A DNA stretch of 64,000 nucleotides from Bradysia coprophila (lineage: Eukaryota; Arthropoda; Insecta; Diptera; Sciaridae), in NCBI RefSeq assembly GCF_014529535.1, contig NW_023503372.1:3018988-3082987 (forward strand), written 5' to 3'. Below the pieces are notes generated by a model that saw only the letters and a program-made list of their open reading frames with translations, was not told where the DNA came from and searched no databases. Made by a program: the position numbers and the translations under genes. Shown here in pieces: positions 11,041 to 23,054 of the stretch (positions are counted from its first letter, which is position 1; every line of letters begins with the position of its first letter).

Positions 11041-12272
11041 AAGTTGTAGATCACTCACACAGTTAAAATGTCCTAAATCAGGTGCACGTAAAAGAAAGTT
11101 ACAGGCAAATCTGAACTGAATTATGTGCAACCTGACCCGTTCCGAGCATTGAAAACAAACAAATATACAAAGAGAATATCATTTGATTCTTTGGCAGTCG
11201 TGAAGTTAATTAAAATGAGAAAGGAAATATGATGACTTTTGTATGACTATCCACATCATCTTTCCAATACACCGGCATTTTTAGCATTTGATTGTTGAAG
11301 TGAGTGAAGTTCACTACTTTGTTAAACAGTTTCAGTTTCCACCAATTTACCAATCAGATTAATTTACCGCACCATCTGTAGATTAAGTCTCATCAAAATG
11401 TCTCTTGGACGATTTTCTACTGTCTCGTCCCAAAATCGAAATAAAGTTTTAATGAAGGATCTGATCGGATTCAGCTGATATCTGGTTTGAACTTCAAGTG
11501 GATTCCTCTTTTCATTTCTGTAATAACTTTGTTGGTTCTCTTTGCAGGCAGAATCATTGTTATGTGTGACAATGTCACTACAATAAAAGACAAAATTCAA
11601 CCAATGAATCTGGTCCAACCTTTGGTAAATACATTTTCTATAAGAAATCACTTTTACATGAAGAGTCTTTGGTAATGAGTTACCCCTTTTTCAAGCTCAA
11701 ATCTACAGATTTCGAAGGTATGCCGCTTAGTTTGTGGCAGGGCATTCTGAAAATCTCTGATAGTTACAAATGCCTATCATTTAAGGCATTTGGTAGCCCT
11801 GATTCAAGGAGGATTTTTTGGAGATTCTTGTTTGGTTTTGGAAGTGTTTTAAATAATGTATCAAGTATGAAATTCTGAATAACGTTTGCCATTGGGAGAT
11901 AATTTTAAAACGAAATTCCAATATGTAAAAAGTAAAGGAAGATCTCTGCGCCGCAGACGAAGTTTTTAAGTCTAGGTTTAGATGGTTTAATATTTAAAGT
12001 TTTTGGATTTGAAGGAGTTTTACGAGAAGTAACAGCCCTGGAATTTTGCAGAATTTAAATTCCCTAAAATAGGCATTGGCCAGTGATACTTTCTCGCCTG
12101 TCATTCAAAGCATTCCAGTGGAAGTTAATTTCGGTTATTAGAAATGTTTAACAGAATAATGCCTGCCATCAACGACTCGTATTGACAGAGTGATTTTCCC
12201 GCAACCGTAGCAAGACATACGCTTATCACCGACAAACATGCAACAAAAAACATCCCACAAAAACACTCGCAC
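11041..12272. other. Intergenic, 3' flank of third oxidase
   Basis: No supported gene. Two adjacent small plus-strand ORFs (11487-11675, 11669-11878) have no recognisable domain. A partial copy of the CCTAAAATAGGC inverted-repeat family (compare 14539-14676) is near 12035-12082. Confidence 0.4.
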
Positions 12273-13877
12273 TTACTTGTACAGATCCACAATTCGTTTC
12301 GCTTCCCGCCAACCACTTTCGATTGCTCCATGCACCGTACTGTAGTAATGGTCATGGGTCGCTTCGCCAGCAAAGTGTACGATCGGTTTTCCTTGGTAAT
12401 TCGTTATTGGTTCGGCCAGATCTGATGGACCAACATTCAACATATCCGATTTGAGCGATCGAAATGTGTATGAACCTCGAAAATGAGGATTCGAATACCA
12501 TTGAGTGCTGAAAGTTTGGAAGGAAATTGAAATTCTGCTCTGATCACGGGTTTCCCAAGATATACCGTCTGATTGCGATCGGATCCGGTACATTGTACGT
12601 TCGTAAGAACATTCTCAATAGCACCATAACGCCATTACGAACGTCTTCGTCCGTAGCCAGTTCCATGCGTCGTGCATTAGGTCCTGATATCCAGCCACAA
12701 AGAATGTTCGGTTGATAGTCAACCACATAGAAGCCGAACACATGCTCCAACCAATTGTGCTCCATTTGTCTAACTTTCAATAAATCGGACTCCTTCCACA
12801 GGAGACTGAATCCTTCCCAATCTTTGTCCCAAAATGGCTTTTCAAATTCCAAGTAGATTTTGTCTACCGTACCCAAGACCAAGCCTTCGATTGCCGACAC
12901 TTTTTTAGGTGGCAGGGGTGGATTGAATAGTTGCAGATGTTTCTCCTTCAAAACACCAAGAGATGTTGTGACGATTACATGATCAGCGTCCAAAGCTGTG
13001 CCATCAGAACACGTTATCGTCACCGCCGGCTCTTTGGTGTGTTTCCAATCGATGTTCGTCACAGTTTTGTTGAACAAAATCTTGTCTTCGATCGGAATGG
13101 CATCTGCTGGATTCGGTATTTTCTTCTGCAATTGATTGATTGGCATTAATGTTGGGAACTGCGGTGAACATTGTTCCAACGAGAATACGTTACCATCAAT
13201 AAATCGAATACCGTTCGATAGCCCTTATCCTTCCAGTTCAGCAACCTATCACCATCACAGTCCCAATATTCACAATAACCTTTGCACGACGTTTCGAACC
13301 ATGTGTCCGATGCTTCGATGGAATTCTCATATTTGTGAAAGAAATCCAAAAATTGCTGGCAAACGTTCGCATCGAAATTCTTGAAATTCTCGGTACGCAA
13401 TGCCTCCTGGTATTTTTCCACCACGAAATTACCCAACGAACCCTGATACTTCTGCATCTCTTCCTTAAACTCTTCCACAATTGTTATAACTAATCCCATC
13501 AATTTGTTACCGATTTCCGACGACAATTCCGTGCCATCAGACTGATAGAACCTGGAACCATCGTATTTGGCGGTGTTGGACGCGAACACGTCATATTTGC
13601 TGCCTAGCTCATGAACAACGTTATCCACTTGACCATGACACCTGAAAATTAGCAAATGGATTATAGTCGGAAAGATCACGGGTCACCGAAAATGTTGAAC
13701 TCACCACTGTGCCCCAAGGTCAACCACATTCTTTCCGAATGGAATTGTATGAATCCGGCCGCCAATTCGATTTTCCGCTTCTAAGATGACGATATTTTGG
13801 AATCCGTTTGACATTAACTTTGTCCCGCATGCAATTCCAGATGCTCCAGCACCGATTATCACAATTTTCTTATTCAT
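12273..13877 (-). CDS. FAD-dependent polyamine (spermine) oxidase-like, intact
   Basis: Four exons on the minus strand: 13877-13705, 13641-13194, 13125-12566 and 12507-12273. Together they make 1416 nt, encoding 471 aa without a break. The first exon opens with MNKKIVIIGAGASGIACGTKL (Rossmann FAD site), NRIGGRIHT and DLGAQW. After the intron comes CHGQVDNVVHEL. Later motifs are GYRTVFDLLM, DHVIVTTSLGVLKEKH, the EKPFW strand, GWISGPNARRME and FAGEATHDHYYSTVHGAIESGWREA at the C-terminus. The start at 13877 was chosen because it directly precedes the Rossmann strand; an upstream in-frame Met exists at 13913. It is a diverged paralogue of the duplicated oxidases at 1-8367 in the same orientation. 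The stop TAA is embedded in AAGTAAGT, which also looks like a splice donor, so a short extra 3' exon cannot be excluded. Confidence 0.92.
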
Positions 13878-13913
13878 ATTTGCACAATACGTAACTATGG
13901 CACGGCACCACAT

Positions 13914-14538
13914 ACAAAGTTTACAAAAAAAATTTATCTGCCAACTACTGACACGGCACTATTTTAAAATGGATTTTAAGGTACACATCCAGTCTCGATT
14001 GTCATTTAATCACACATTCCGAATGAACAAATTATCATTTTTCACTATTATCTTTAATGCGACAAATCGTTATCTGTTGAATGGTTTTTACATCGATTCG
14101 GAACAGCACAGCACCACTGTGAAAACACTAATTGCTGATGCATTTAATTTGAGTGAGTTGAATGCACTACTTGGCCACAATTACTTATGCAGCGAAGCTA
14201 GTCATTATGGCAATTTATTTAATTTTTCCAAATTGGTGCATTTGCCTGGGTGGTTGTGCGAAAATAAAAATAACAACTTTGACAGTCGCAGTTCTTGATG
14301 ATGGACATGTCAGCTGCTTACCTTTCCATACTAGTTTTCGTGGCAGTTTCATTTCGTCAGAATTTTTAGGCGCGAAATTTGAACTGATCTTCATTTGACG
14401 TTTTTACATTCAATGTCTTTCTGGGTGTGATCCGGAAATCGTCCATTCATTCAGTTACTACCTGAAAATTTAACCAAATTTTTCGTAAAAGGGGAAACGC
14501 TTATCGCGAAGGATGAATAATAGCAGACCGAAAGGCAT
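13914..14538. other. Intergenic, 5' flank of third oxidase
   Basis: Holds the expected promoter of the oxidase on the minus strand; I see no clear TATA box. Plus-strand ORFs 13786-14298 and 14162-14398 look non-genuine: no family resemblance and low complexity. Confidence 0.35.
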
Positions 14539-14676
14539 GGCCTATTTTACGGAATTGAAATTCCTGAAAATTCCCGAAAATTCAAAAATTTTATTTGTTT
14601 GTGAATCGTGAGAATTATCATTAAAATGTTTGACTGGCTTAGGAATTTTAGGGAATTAATTCCATTAAAATAGGCC
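14539..14676. mobile_element. Short TIR element (GGCCTATTTTA family)
   Basis: Inverted ends GGCCTATTTTACGGAATT and AATTCCATTAAAATAGGCC bracket about 138 bp. Related fragments lie near 12035-12082 and 42408-42472. No TSD was resolved. Confidence 0.6.
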
Positions 14677-15335
14677 CTTCCATAAGGTGAACTGTGCTAA
14701 TTTGAGCATTCTGTTTAAAACTCTCTATTCGTCGGACATACTGCAAACCATCTTTTCATGTCTCGGCGCCAAATTTTGGATTTTTTTCCCCAAGATTTGA
14801 TTCCTTGGCATTAAAAATTGTGGACGTATCTGATCTGGACTCGCGAAATTGCCTAAAATTCACTTCAGTTCATTTCATTAACAATGTTAAGACCCAACCC
14901 ATTCCGACCCGTCCTGAGTTTGGCACAAGTTAAAAATGTTGCAAAACATGAAGTTTAGCTGCAAATGATTGGTTTTCAGTTTCAGTATCCAATCAGTAGT
15001 TTGTTACGTAGACAACAGACAACTCAATTGTCTTCCTTTGAATACTAGTTTATGATGTTGATAGTCTCTCTTAAGAAACCTTTCTCTAAAACAGGTCTAT
15101 TCAAGCTGTTCGATTCGATTTAAGTTCAGGCAGACGGCATACCTTTAGTTTTAATTTAGATCTACACGAATTGCTAAGCTTGTCGACACCTAAATTTGCG
15201 TGTATGTAATAACCCAACATAGACGTTCGTTAATCAAAGAGAGCAGAAAAATATATGAAACGTGGTGTGTCACCCGTGTATCTGCATATGCATGACCTCA
15301 GCAAAGTCTTCGGCCTCAGATACCAGTAATCTGTA

Positions 15336-15502
15336 CGTTCTATTCATCTGTTACCAACAACGATGATAAAAAAATAAGTGCTGACGCCTGCTAAAGTGCT
15401 ATCTTATAATGACAAAATGTATGTCTAAACAAATGAAGTAAAAGATTTCGTTTTAAGTACATGTTTGTTAGGTGATGTTTGAAACAAAAGAAGTAATAGA
15501 TT
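15336..15502 (+). repeat. Short dispersed element ending in GAAGTAAWAGATTT, with a second tail copy
   Basis: Roughly 110 bp running from ATTCATCTGTTACC through GATGATAAAA and GTGCTATCTTATAATGA to AAATGAAGTAAAAGATTT (ends 15448). A second copy of the tail alone is at 15482-15502. The same start and end motifs recur at 20966-21215 (+), 52371-52476 (-) and 59814-59916 (-). Tail-only copies are at 17867, 21307, 22813, 22934, 41801 and 43535. It is SINE-like in size and in its fixed 3' end, but I see no tRNA-like head. Confidence 0.6.
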
Positions 15503-15775
15503 CAATGATTATAAATATGGACATTGCAGACACGGGCCTGACACTATTCGCGCTATTCTTCATTTTTTAAATGCTGCTGTTGACAGAGTGTCCGTGAGTG
15601 CAGATGGTTTCGGAAACGAAAAAAAGGTAAAAGTCAAGCTCTATCGTTTAAAATGAAATTTCGATAAGGAAAAAATTCTGTTCGGAAGTTAGAATATCCA
15701 TTCAATGATACACATTTATTGTAAAAATTAGTATAAACTGAACAACATTTTTGTTTTCAACATTCAATTGCTGCA

Positions 15776-17481
15776 TTACAAAATGTACGAAGATTGGTCG
15801 AAGCGCTTGTGAAGCATTTTCGAATCGATCCAGTTCCGGAAGAGAGCCACATTAACATAAACTCCTGCAAATATGAATGCAAAAATTTTAATTTCAGGAA
15901 ACAATTTTCACCTGAAAGTGTAAAATATTACCTGGAGTCTCATCACCGCATCCAATGCCCCTGAAACAATTAGCAGCGATTAGATTATTTTTCTACTAGT
16001 TTCCATTGACTACTATTCATCACTTACCATGCAACAATGCCAGCTTGATAGTAACGGTTGGGCTCACCGTGAACAGGACAAACCAATGGAGAACCTTCAA
16101 ACCGAAAAATCATTTACTTTGAGACTTTGATTTAAAATTTCCGATTTAACGAACCTCCATCTCCCTTGCACGTATCCTTTCCACGCTCGCCACCAGCACA
16201 AATGAAACTTTTATTTAGCTCAAAGTGCTGACCCAATCGCGTATTACGCAATGCGTGTACACACGGCTCACGGGGAACAATCGGTAATTCAACTCGTTTC
16301 AATATCACTTGATATTTGCCACTTTTGCCGAACAGATCTTTTCCTGCAAGAAAAAGGATTGTAACAAACCAACGAAATAAAAACGCAACAAAGTTACCCC
16401 ATCCAGAAGCGAAACATCTACTTCCATCGAATATATGATCTTGTGGTGGCAAACAGACTGTATTGACATTTTCAGCTATCTCCACTGGTTTGTCTAAGAA
16501 CAGCAGAGCGATGTCGTTGAAAAGGCCTCCCTTGTAGTATTCTTCGTGGATAATGATTTCACTAACATAACGATCTTGGTGTGGAAATATTTCATCTTTG
16601 GTTTGTGTGTCCCATTCTCCAGCTCGAACCTTCAACGATGATGGAACCTTTTCGCTAACACAGTGGGCAGCGGCTAGACAAAAAAAAATTAGTAAAGGAA
16701 ATGCACAATTGAACAATTGATAAAGGTCATACTCAACACAACGCCTGTACTGATAAGAGAGCCACCGCATTGATATACATTGAGCACCTTGTCCAAAGAT
16801 TGTTCCTCTTTCAATATTGCCACTGTCCATGGAAACTCGCCTACAAACAAGCGTATTTTTAGCACAAAGTGTCCCTCCCACTCGATTCGTCTCAGACATT
16901 ACCAAATTGCGATTCATTATCCTTGTCGCCTGTAATCCTAAATCCAACACCATCCACATTTCGAATACCACAACCGTGGTTACACGGAACATCCGGAATC
17001 ATGGGCGTCTCCGCTTTTAGCGTACAACAAGTTTCAAATAATCCTTTGCAGGGATGTGCCTCTTTGTTGATATTATTTTCTTCGCCGAAACGGATGTCAA
17101 GCAATCCTTCTCCGTCTGTTATCACTTGACCGTTTGAACATTGGTAGTACGGAACACACTCACCCTCTGGACAGGGCTGTGATTCGATTAGAGTTGAAAT
17201 ACGGTCAATGGACTGTATGAAAATGAAGCACTTACGTTCACTTCGATTGGGGGTTGTTTCGGTGGAATATGACCTGGATCGCCGGGTTGTCCAATTGTCG
17301 GTTGACCTACACCGCCTGGTTGGCCAATCACGCCTGGTTGATAGCCATTGTTATTTCCTTTGCTCAAGTCTGGTGGCGGTGTGAAGATGTCATGAATTAA
17401 ATCTTCCAAGCTCCCACCAATTGGAGGATTGTCCGCCGACGCAAGAACAATCAGAAACGCTCCAAGTAAAAACTTTATCAT
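15776..17481 (-). CDS. CLIP-domain serine protease homolog (masquerade-like, PPAF-2 type)
   Basis: Secreted, proteolytically inactive cofactor of the type that helps activate prophenoloxidase in other insects. Eight exons: 17481-17236, 17176-16903, 16840-16733, 16673-16398, 16343-16155, 16094-16028, 15960-15932 and 15864-15776. The total is 1278 nt, 425 aa. Order: signal peptide MIKFLLGAFLIVLASA, GGSLEDLIHDIF motif, Gly/Pro/Gln linker with QPG repeats, Cys-rich CLIP domain (CPEGECVPYYQCSNG ... ETCC), CGIRN, and then the protease-like domain. His (TAAHC) and Asp (FNDIALL) of the triad are present. The Ser motif is GDGGSP, so Ser is replaced by Gly. Closest relative in the window is 30802-32485. 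The start was chosen at the signal peptide; an upstream in-frame ATG (17547) is probably 5' UTR or intron. Confidence 0.93.
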
Positions 17482-17896
17482 TGTAGTAGTTCTGAAAATA
17501 GAAATAAATGTACTTGGCATAAATAGATGTTCAGGACCAAATCGCAAGTGTATTAGAAGGGTACGGAGTCTATGGAATAAGTTTTTTTAGTCATTCTTTT
17601 GTACTCGCTCTCGCAGATAGATTAGAGAGAAAGAAAGGACAATGGACCAACAATAGTTATTTATTCAACAGGAGAGGAAAAGTAGAAAGTTGCTTTTCGA
17701 TGGTGAATGACCGAGTACGTTTATTCCCGATGTAAATACATAATTTTTCATAACTCAAACTCAAACCAATTTACATTGATTACTTCTACTCAGTAAGATA
17801 GAACATTTATTTACATCAGCCATGAGATGGAAATTATGCTACGTAATGTATAGGAAATCTCTATTTCAAATAATTGAAGTAATAGTATATTACTTC
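17482..17896. other. 5' flank of protease homolog
   Basis: Probable promoter and 5' UTR of the minus-strand gene. TTTTCAG just before AACTACTACAATG suggests a 5' UTR intron acceptor. A GAAGTAATAG tail motif is at 17867-17888. No further gene. Confidence 0.4.
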
Positions 17897-17995
17897 CGAG
17901 GTTCCAAGTTGTGTATTTGATAAGTGGGGTGTTACAGCCCGACCCGAAGGGGAGGGCTGTATTCCCCACTTGTCAAATGACAACTTGGAACCTCG
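17897..17995. mobile_element. Small perfect hairpin element
   Basis: Inverted arms CGAGGTTCCAAGTTGT and ACAACTTGGAACCTCG, then AAGTGGGG / CCCCACTT and ACAGCCC / GGGCTGT, close on a loop of about 10 bp. The pairing continues outward into TACTTC/TAAGTA. Non-coding. Confidence 0.7.
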
Positions 17996-18051
17996 TAAGT
18001 ACAATGCTTTACGTGATTAGGCAATGAAAATGAAAATGAAACATGCCGTTA

Positions 18052-19990
18052 CAGGGGCTATTTAGTTGAATTTTCGGCGAATTTTTACGAATTTGGAGAA
18101 AATGCTTTTTTTAGCGAATGAGACATTTCCAGCTTGAAGCGGAGGTGACTACTGGAGTCAAATTCGCTAAAAATGCCTCTTAGCATAAGTTAGGAACAAC
18201 GTTTTTCCTAAACGACGCGACGTGGGAAATGAGAGACGACGTCGCGATATTTCAACACTAGTTAGGAAAAAGTACTTTTAAGTACAGAAACGTACTCTAC
18301 TGAGACAAAAAAGGCCTATATCAATCAAATTCAGAATTCTCGGGTTTGTTTTTCGTGTTGCTCCTTCCTCAGGTTATTGCTAAAAATGTATGACATCACA
18401 TGACAGACACATTACACCCAAAGTGATTTTTTTTTTTTTTAATGGGATATTCGTGTTAGCTAGAATTGATCAACGAATCGAATGAGCTATAACTCAATAA
18501 TATCAGAGCGAGCTGGCTTTCCAATTGTCTTAGAAATTGGCGAATTGACTCCTGAGATGATAAAGTCGTAATCAGTCTAAAAACCCTTAATGGGTAAATG
18601 TGACGCAAGTCCTTTATCTTACTTACAAAATAACTGATATCGCTTAGAGTGACGCATTGAGCGTCGTAAACAAAGTTTTATCAACAAAAAATTTACTCAA
18701 AAAATTTGTGAAGGAAAATTTTACAACAGTAAATTTGCGTCACAAGTGGCAGATGATTCGGTTTTCTTTCGTTTATATTCTTTCAGTACCATTTGGAAGC
18801 ATAATACAATATATAACATAAAACTGCTGATTATGAGTTTCCATAGATAGTTTCCATTTACATTTTTCAACCATTTTCCTAACAATAGGTACGTTCCTCA
18901 ACATCTGCCACTCGTGACGCAAACTTCTTGTTGTAAAATTTTCTTTCACAAATTTTTTGAGTCAATTGTTTGTTGATAAAACTTTTGCGTACGGCGCACA
19001 ATGCGTCACCCTCAGCGATATCAGTGTTTTGTAAGTAAGCTAAAGGACTTGCGTCACATTTACCCTTTAAAGGTTTTTTTTGACTGATATCACTACTTTT
19101 GTAAGTATGTCATTTCGACAACATCAAAAGACCTTATGAAATTAAAAAATTCTAGAGAAATTAGTCTAAATCCCAAAATCTACAAATCTTGGAACACCTC
19201 ACTCATGTCGAAGATAACCCAAAACCATTGAAAAATCCGATTGAAGTTAGGAAGTGCTAGAGGAATCATCTCCCATCCCAAAATAACCCAAATCCATCAA
19301 AAAATTCGATGGAAGTTAGGTAGTGCCATTGAATGCAACAAAAGAAATTGACACCTTGCAAAGTTTCGACACTTCCAACTATTATTGTTTAGTTCAATAT
19401 ATCCATTTTCTCCTTTACTGTGACTTTCTAAATTTTGGTTGTTATTTTGGTCGCGCTATAGCTTTAGACTTTTGGCATTTTTACTTAAACATGTTAACCT
19501 AAAACCCGAACGACAGAACGGATGACAACGATCAATGTATCAGAAGTTCGATCGATGGTGAAATCAGAAATTCGGCAGACAATCATGTACAAGTTTTTTC
19601 GATTTTATTCTGAAAATATTCGAGTAGAGCTATTTTTCTCCTTTTTTAGTATTTTAACTGAATAGAAGTCGTTCCATTTATGGAAATTAGTGTGTGTGAA
19701 TAATATTTTCTTCAAATTAAAGCTCAGAACAATATCTCACTTTATTTTTTTCTTTAGTTTCTTTGTGAGGACAAATATACAGTCGAATTGAATATAAAAG
19801 TACTCCTTGGTAAGCTAGGAGGTCGGGAAAATTTTTGGAGAATTTTGGCGAATTTCGGTAAATTTGGCAAATTTTTGTGAATTTTGATGAATTCGGCGAA
19901 TTTCGGTGAATTTGGAGAATTTTTACGAATTTGGCGAATTTTTACGAATTTGGAGAATTTCAGCGAATTAATTCAACTAAATAGCCCCTG
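18052..19990. mobile_element. Non-autonomous hAT-like DNA transposon
   Basis: Ends are inverted: CAGGGGCTATTTAGTTGAAT at 18052 and its complement ending GCCCCTG at 19990. It is flanked by TGCCGTTA (18044-18051) and TGCCGTAA (19991-19998), an 8-bp duplication with one mismatch. CAGGG-type ends with 8-bp duplications are typical of the hAT superfamily. No transposase ORF remains. The right part (about 19820-19970) is a degenerate array of GAATTTnGGCGAATTT units also present in short form inside the left end. A foldback element is nested inside at 18561-19105. Confidence 0.82.
18561..19105. mobile_element. Foldback element nested in the hAT-like element
   Basis: Arms of about 190 bp (18561-18755 and 18903-19105) share TGTGACGCAAGTCCTTTA, ACTGATATCGC, GTTTTATCAACAAA, AATTTTTTGAG and GCGTCAC..GTGGCAGATG in inverted order, around a spacer of about 150 bp. 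The inner core matches the hairpin at 4455-4627. No ORF. Confidence 0.78.
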
Positions 19991-20062
19991 TGCCGTAACA
20001 CGTAAAAGATTTTACATTAAATCCTTTTCCAACACTAGACTCAAGAGAAGTAACAGCTAGAC

Positions 20063-20223
20063 CAACGCACTTCAAGCAAAAGTGCTATTAATGACAGCTG
20101 CCAAATATAGTACTTTTTGTATGAAATTTTATCCCAACTCTTTTTACAGTGTACAATTTTGTATGGAGCACTGTCAAATTTCAGTACCCTATTTAGAGTA
20201 CCACTTTTGCTTTAAGTGCGTTG
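20063..20223. mobile_element. 161-bp MITE with 7-bp target duplication
   Basis: Inverted ends CAACGCACTTCAAGCAAAAG and CTTTTGCTTTAAGTGCGTTG are flanked directly by GCTAGAC on both sides (20056-20062 and 20224-20230). The short length and absence of an ORF mark a non-autonomous DNA element. Confidence 0.8.
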
Positions 20224-20965
20224 GCTAGACTCGAGAATTTAGTTAGAGGATCTGTTTACTATATCTACTTTTGGTTGAATATGTTCATTCTGCTTATAGC
20301 GAATTCCAAAGCGTTTAACATTTTCTTAACGTTTCCTAATGACGTTTAACGTTCATTTGAAAAATCTATGAAAGAAGCCAAATGTTCGTCGAATAATATT
20401 ATCAATCATCAATGGCAAGCCCGGCAGTTATATATTATGCAAACGCAATATAAATAATTTCCAAAAACAAATTTCGTAATGACAATGAGTAAAATCGATA
20501 AATATCCCATTCATTTTTCCGCAGAATTTTGTCGTCATCTTTGATTTTATATTTAAATAATTATATCTTAAATGACACATTACATCACAAAACAAAGGTC
20601 ATGAATTCCCCCGTTGAAGCCGTTTCAATCAATATTCTGATTACAAACACACACCTCCTTACTTGATTTATAGATCTTGTTCAGACTCGTTCGAACACGA
20701 AGGGCTAGTGCATTTATTTATTCTTACGTTTTTGCAACATTTGGAACATGTAAGCAAAAAATTCTATGAATCAGTTAATAGTTTTAACCGCAGAGAATGA
20801 AAGTTGATAGCGATACATGAATCAGATAGAATAAATGCAATATTTGAGAACTTCGGTTCAAGAAATGGGACTGCCTTAAAAATCGTAGAAAGAGGGATTC
20901 AGTGGAAAGTGTTTTTCAATTGTTTTTAAATTTTTAACCTGTCACAATGTAACAGTCACATACGG
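20224..20965. other. Intergenic, AT-rich
   Basis: No gene or repeat boundary recognised. Confidence 0.35.
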
Positions 20966-21215
20966 CTATTCATCTGGTATCGGTATCGACGATAAAAATA
21001 ATGACAAGCTCTGGGTAATATAGATCATCTTCAAGGCCGTCATCTTCCACGATAAGAAATGCCATCCACGTTTAAAAAAAATGTCATACAAATGAATGAA
21101 TGAACGAAACATTTAACGAAACTTAAGTGAGGTTACGTGTGAAAGTACCGCATCTTGAAGGTCTATAGTCATTTATATAGCAAAATGCATGTTAAAAAAT
21201 TGAAGTACAAGATTT
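20966..21215 (+). repeat. Dispersed element of the 15336 family split by a MITE
   Basis: Starts CTATTCATCTGGTATC ... GATAAAAATAATGACAAGC and ends TTGAAGTACAAGATTT (21215), as in the copy at 15336-15448. The middle is interrupted by a MITE at 21020-21166, which gives a relative age: dispersed element first, MITE later. A further tail copy (AAACAAAAGATGTATTAGAT) follows at 21307-21328. Confidence 0.6.
21020..21166. mobile_element. MITE with ATAGATCATCTTCAAG ends
   Basis: Inverted ends ATAGATCATCTTCAAGGCCG and CATCTTGAAGGTCTAT. Internal blocks GCCATCCACGTTTAAA and GAGGTTACGTGTGAAAGTAC recur in the opposite orientation in the longer copy at 40440-40695. Confidence 0.7.
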
Positions 21216-21328
21216 GAAATCAACAGATACTTTGATCGATGGAAGTAATAGAGCCGACAATAATACTGGTCATATGCCTGCCGTCTGTACCAGATTAATT
21301 GCTCTTAAACAAAAGATGTATTAGATTT

Positions 21329-22812
21329 AATGGTAAACAATGGGATACCCTTTCCGTTCATGAAAGATTGAGGAAAAGGGTTTCAAACCAGTGAAAACAT
21401 CGGCGATAAAAGTTACGTGCGGGTCCGCTTATATAGTCTGCGAAAACAAACGTTTTGCTATATACTCTAGCCAGATATTATAATGTTTGTACAAAAAAAA
21501 AAGATCTGAACAATTTTTTTTCTTTTGATAACATTTGAATGGTTCCGAATTTATTTAAATTTTATTATCTTGTCGGCTCGTTTTGGCTATTAATAATAAA
21601 CAATTTTTTTTCCGAAAATGCAGAATATTTTTTCTTCAATAATTATGTAAAACGTGTCTTGTCCGAGGTCTTTATCTTATACATGCAACAAAGTCAATGA
21701 TTTTATCAGATGATTTTATGAGTTAATGTTTCAATTACATTATAAATAGCAAACAACAATGCATTCATCACTAAACAACACTCGATATTAACACTCAAAA
21801 TTGGATTAACATCGTTGTTGTTGCTATTCCTTAAAAAATATAACATGCAAATGCAAGTGATTCTCTCGATAAGTACCAATTTTTCAACCACAAAACGAGA
21901 ATGAATTGTCGATTGAACTATTAACCTTTGAATATTAAATCACACACCTTCAAAATTCCCAAAGAAAAATCAAAAAATTATATTTGCGTTTTTTATAATA
22001 ATAAAAAAAACCAACCGAAACCGACGCACTACTCTATGATACTGGTCAGTGATCACGACGACTGATCACACATATCTGACCAGTTTCTGTGTTGATAAAT
22101 CTGTATATCTATCTGCGCTGCCTCACTTACTTGATTGTACACTTAGACAAATCAAACAAAAGGAACTCATAAATTATTCTGTTTAATTAGCATAACCATG
22201 AGTGATCTGTTGTTAAACAAACAGCAAACAATTGGAAATAGTTATTGCAAATCGCAGGTAAAGAGAAATAGACGCAAAATATTTAAGAAAAAAAAATTAA
22301 CCGAAAAACGAAGTAATTGGTAAATTTTTGTGGAAGACATGATTTCGCCAATCCAAATAAATTTTTTGAATTCGGACCGGTTTTTCGTTGAATATTTGCA
22401 TTAAATGCCGAATCAATTATATACCATACATTTTACCGAGAAATTTCAATTCGTTTAGGGTACGCGATTAAAAGTCATGAACAAATTGAGTTCAATATAT
22501 CTAGTTAAATGATAATTATAATTGAATGTGTGGGCGTTTGTCGATCAAATTTCATTTATTCAACACTTGTTGAATCTGCACTTCTTTATGAAAATTTTCC
22601 GCTACATTGTAGGTTTTTCTATTTACTCTTTGTTGAAATTGAAAATCTAAATATTTACAATGCACTACCTTCAGTGGTGACTGGAAATCAAATTTTATGA
22701 CTGTCGCTTATACATATAAAATTACTACGTAAGAGAACTTTAAAATACAGTCATTTGAATTGAAAAACGTACATGGACCAGCTAGTTGCTCTTTTATATG
22801 TCAAAACTATTT
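21329..22812. other. Intergenic, very AT-rich
   Basis: No supported coding sequence; short ORFs at 21706-21891 and 22509-22700 show no family signal. Confidence 0.35.
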
Positions 22813-22955
22813 TTAAACAAAAAAAGTAATAGATTTACATGTCCGGAAACTTTAAAAACTTTTGTCTCATTCATGTCTTTCATGGTAAATTTGAGTATCA
22901 ACAATGTCGATCAATCAACGATCAACTTATGTTAAAACAAAAGAAGTAAAAGATT
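22813..22955 (+). repeat. Two tail copies of the GAAGTAATAGATTT element
   Basis: Tails at 22813-22836 (AAAGTAATAGATTT) and 22934-22955 (GAAGTAAAAGATT), about 120 bp apart. The first is preceded by GCTCTTTTATATGTCAAAA as in the longer copies. Confidence 0.5.
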
Positions 22956-23054
22956 GTACGTGATTTTGGTTTCACTGGTGACAACAATAGCTTATTACTA
23001 AGAAAGTTGGTTTGGGACACTTCAAACATTACAAAACTCGGGACAATAATGAAA

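Noticed and set aside
11487-11878. Two adjacent small ORFs resembling a signal peptide plus a secreted domain
   Set aside because: No cysteine pattern, splice logic or homologue could be supported.
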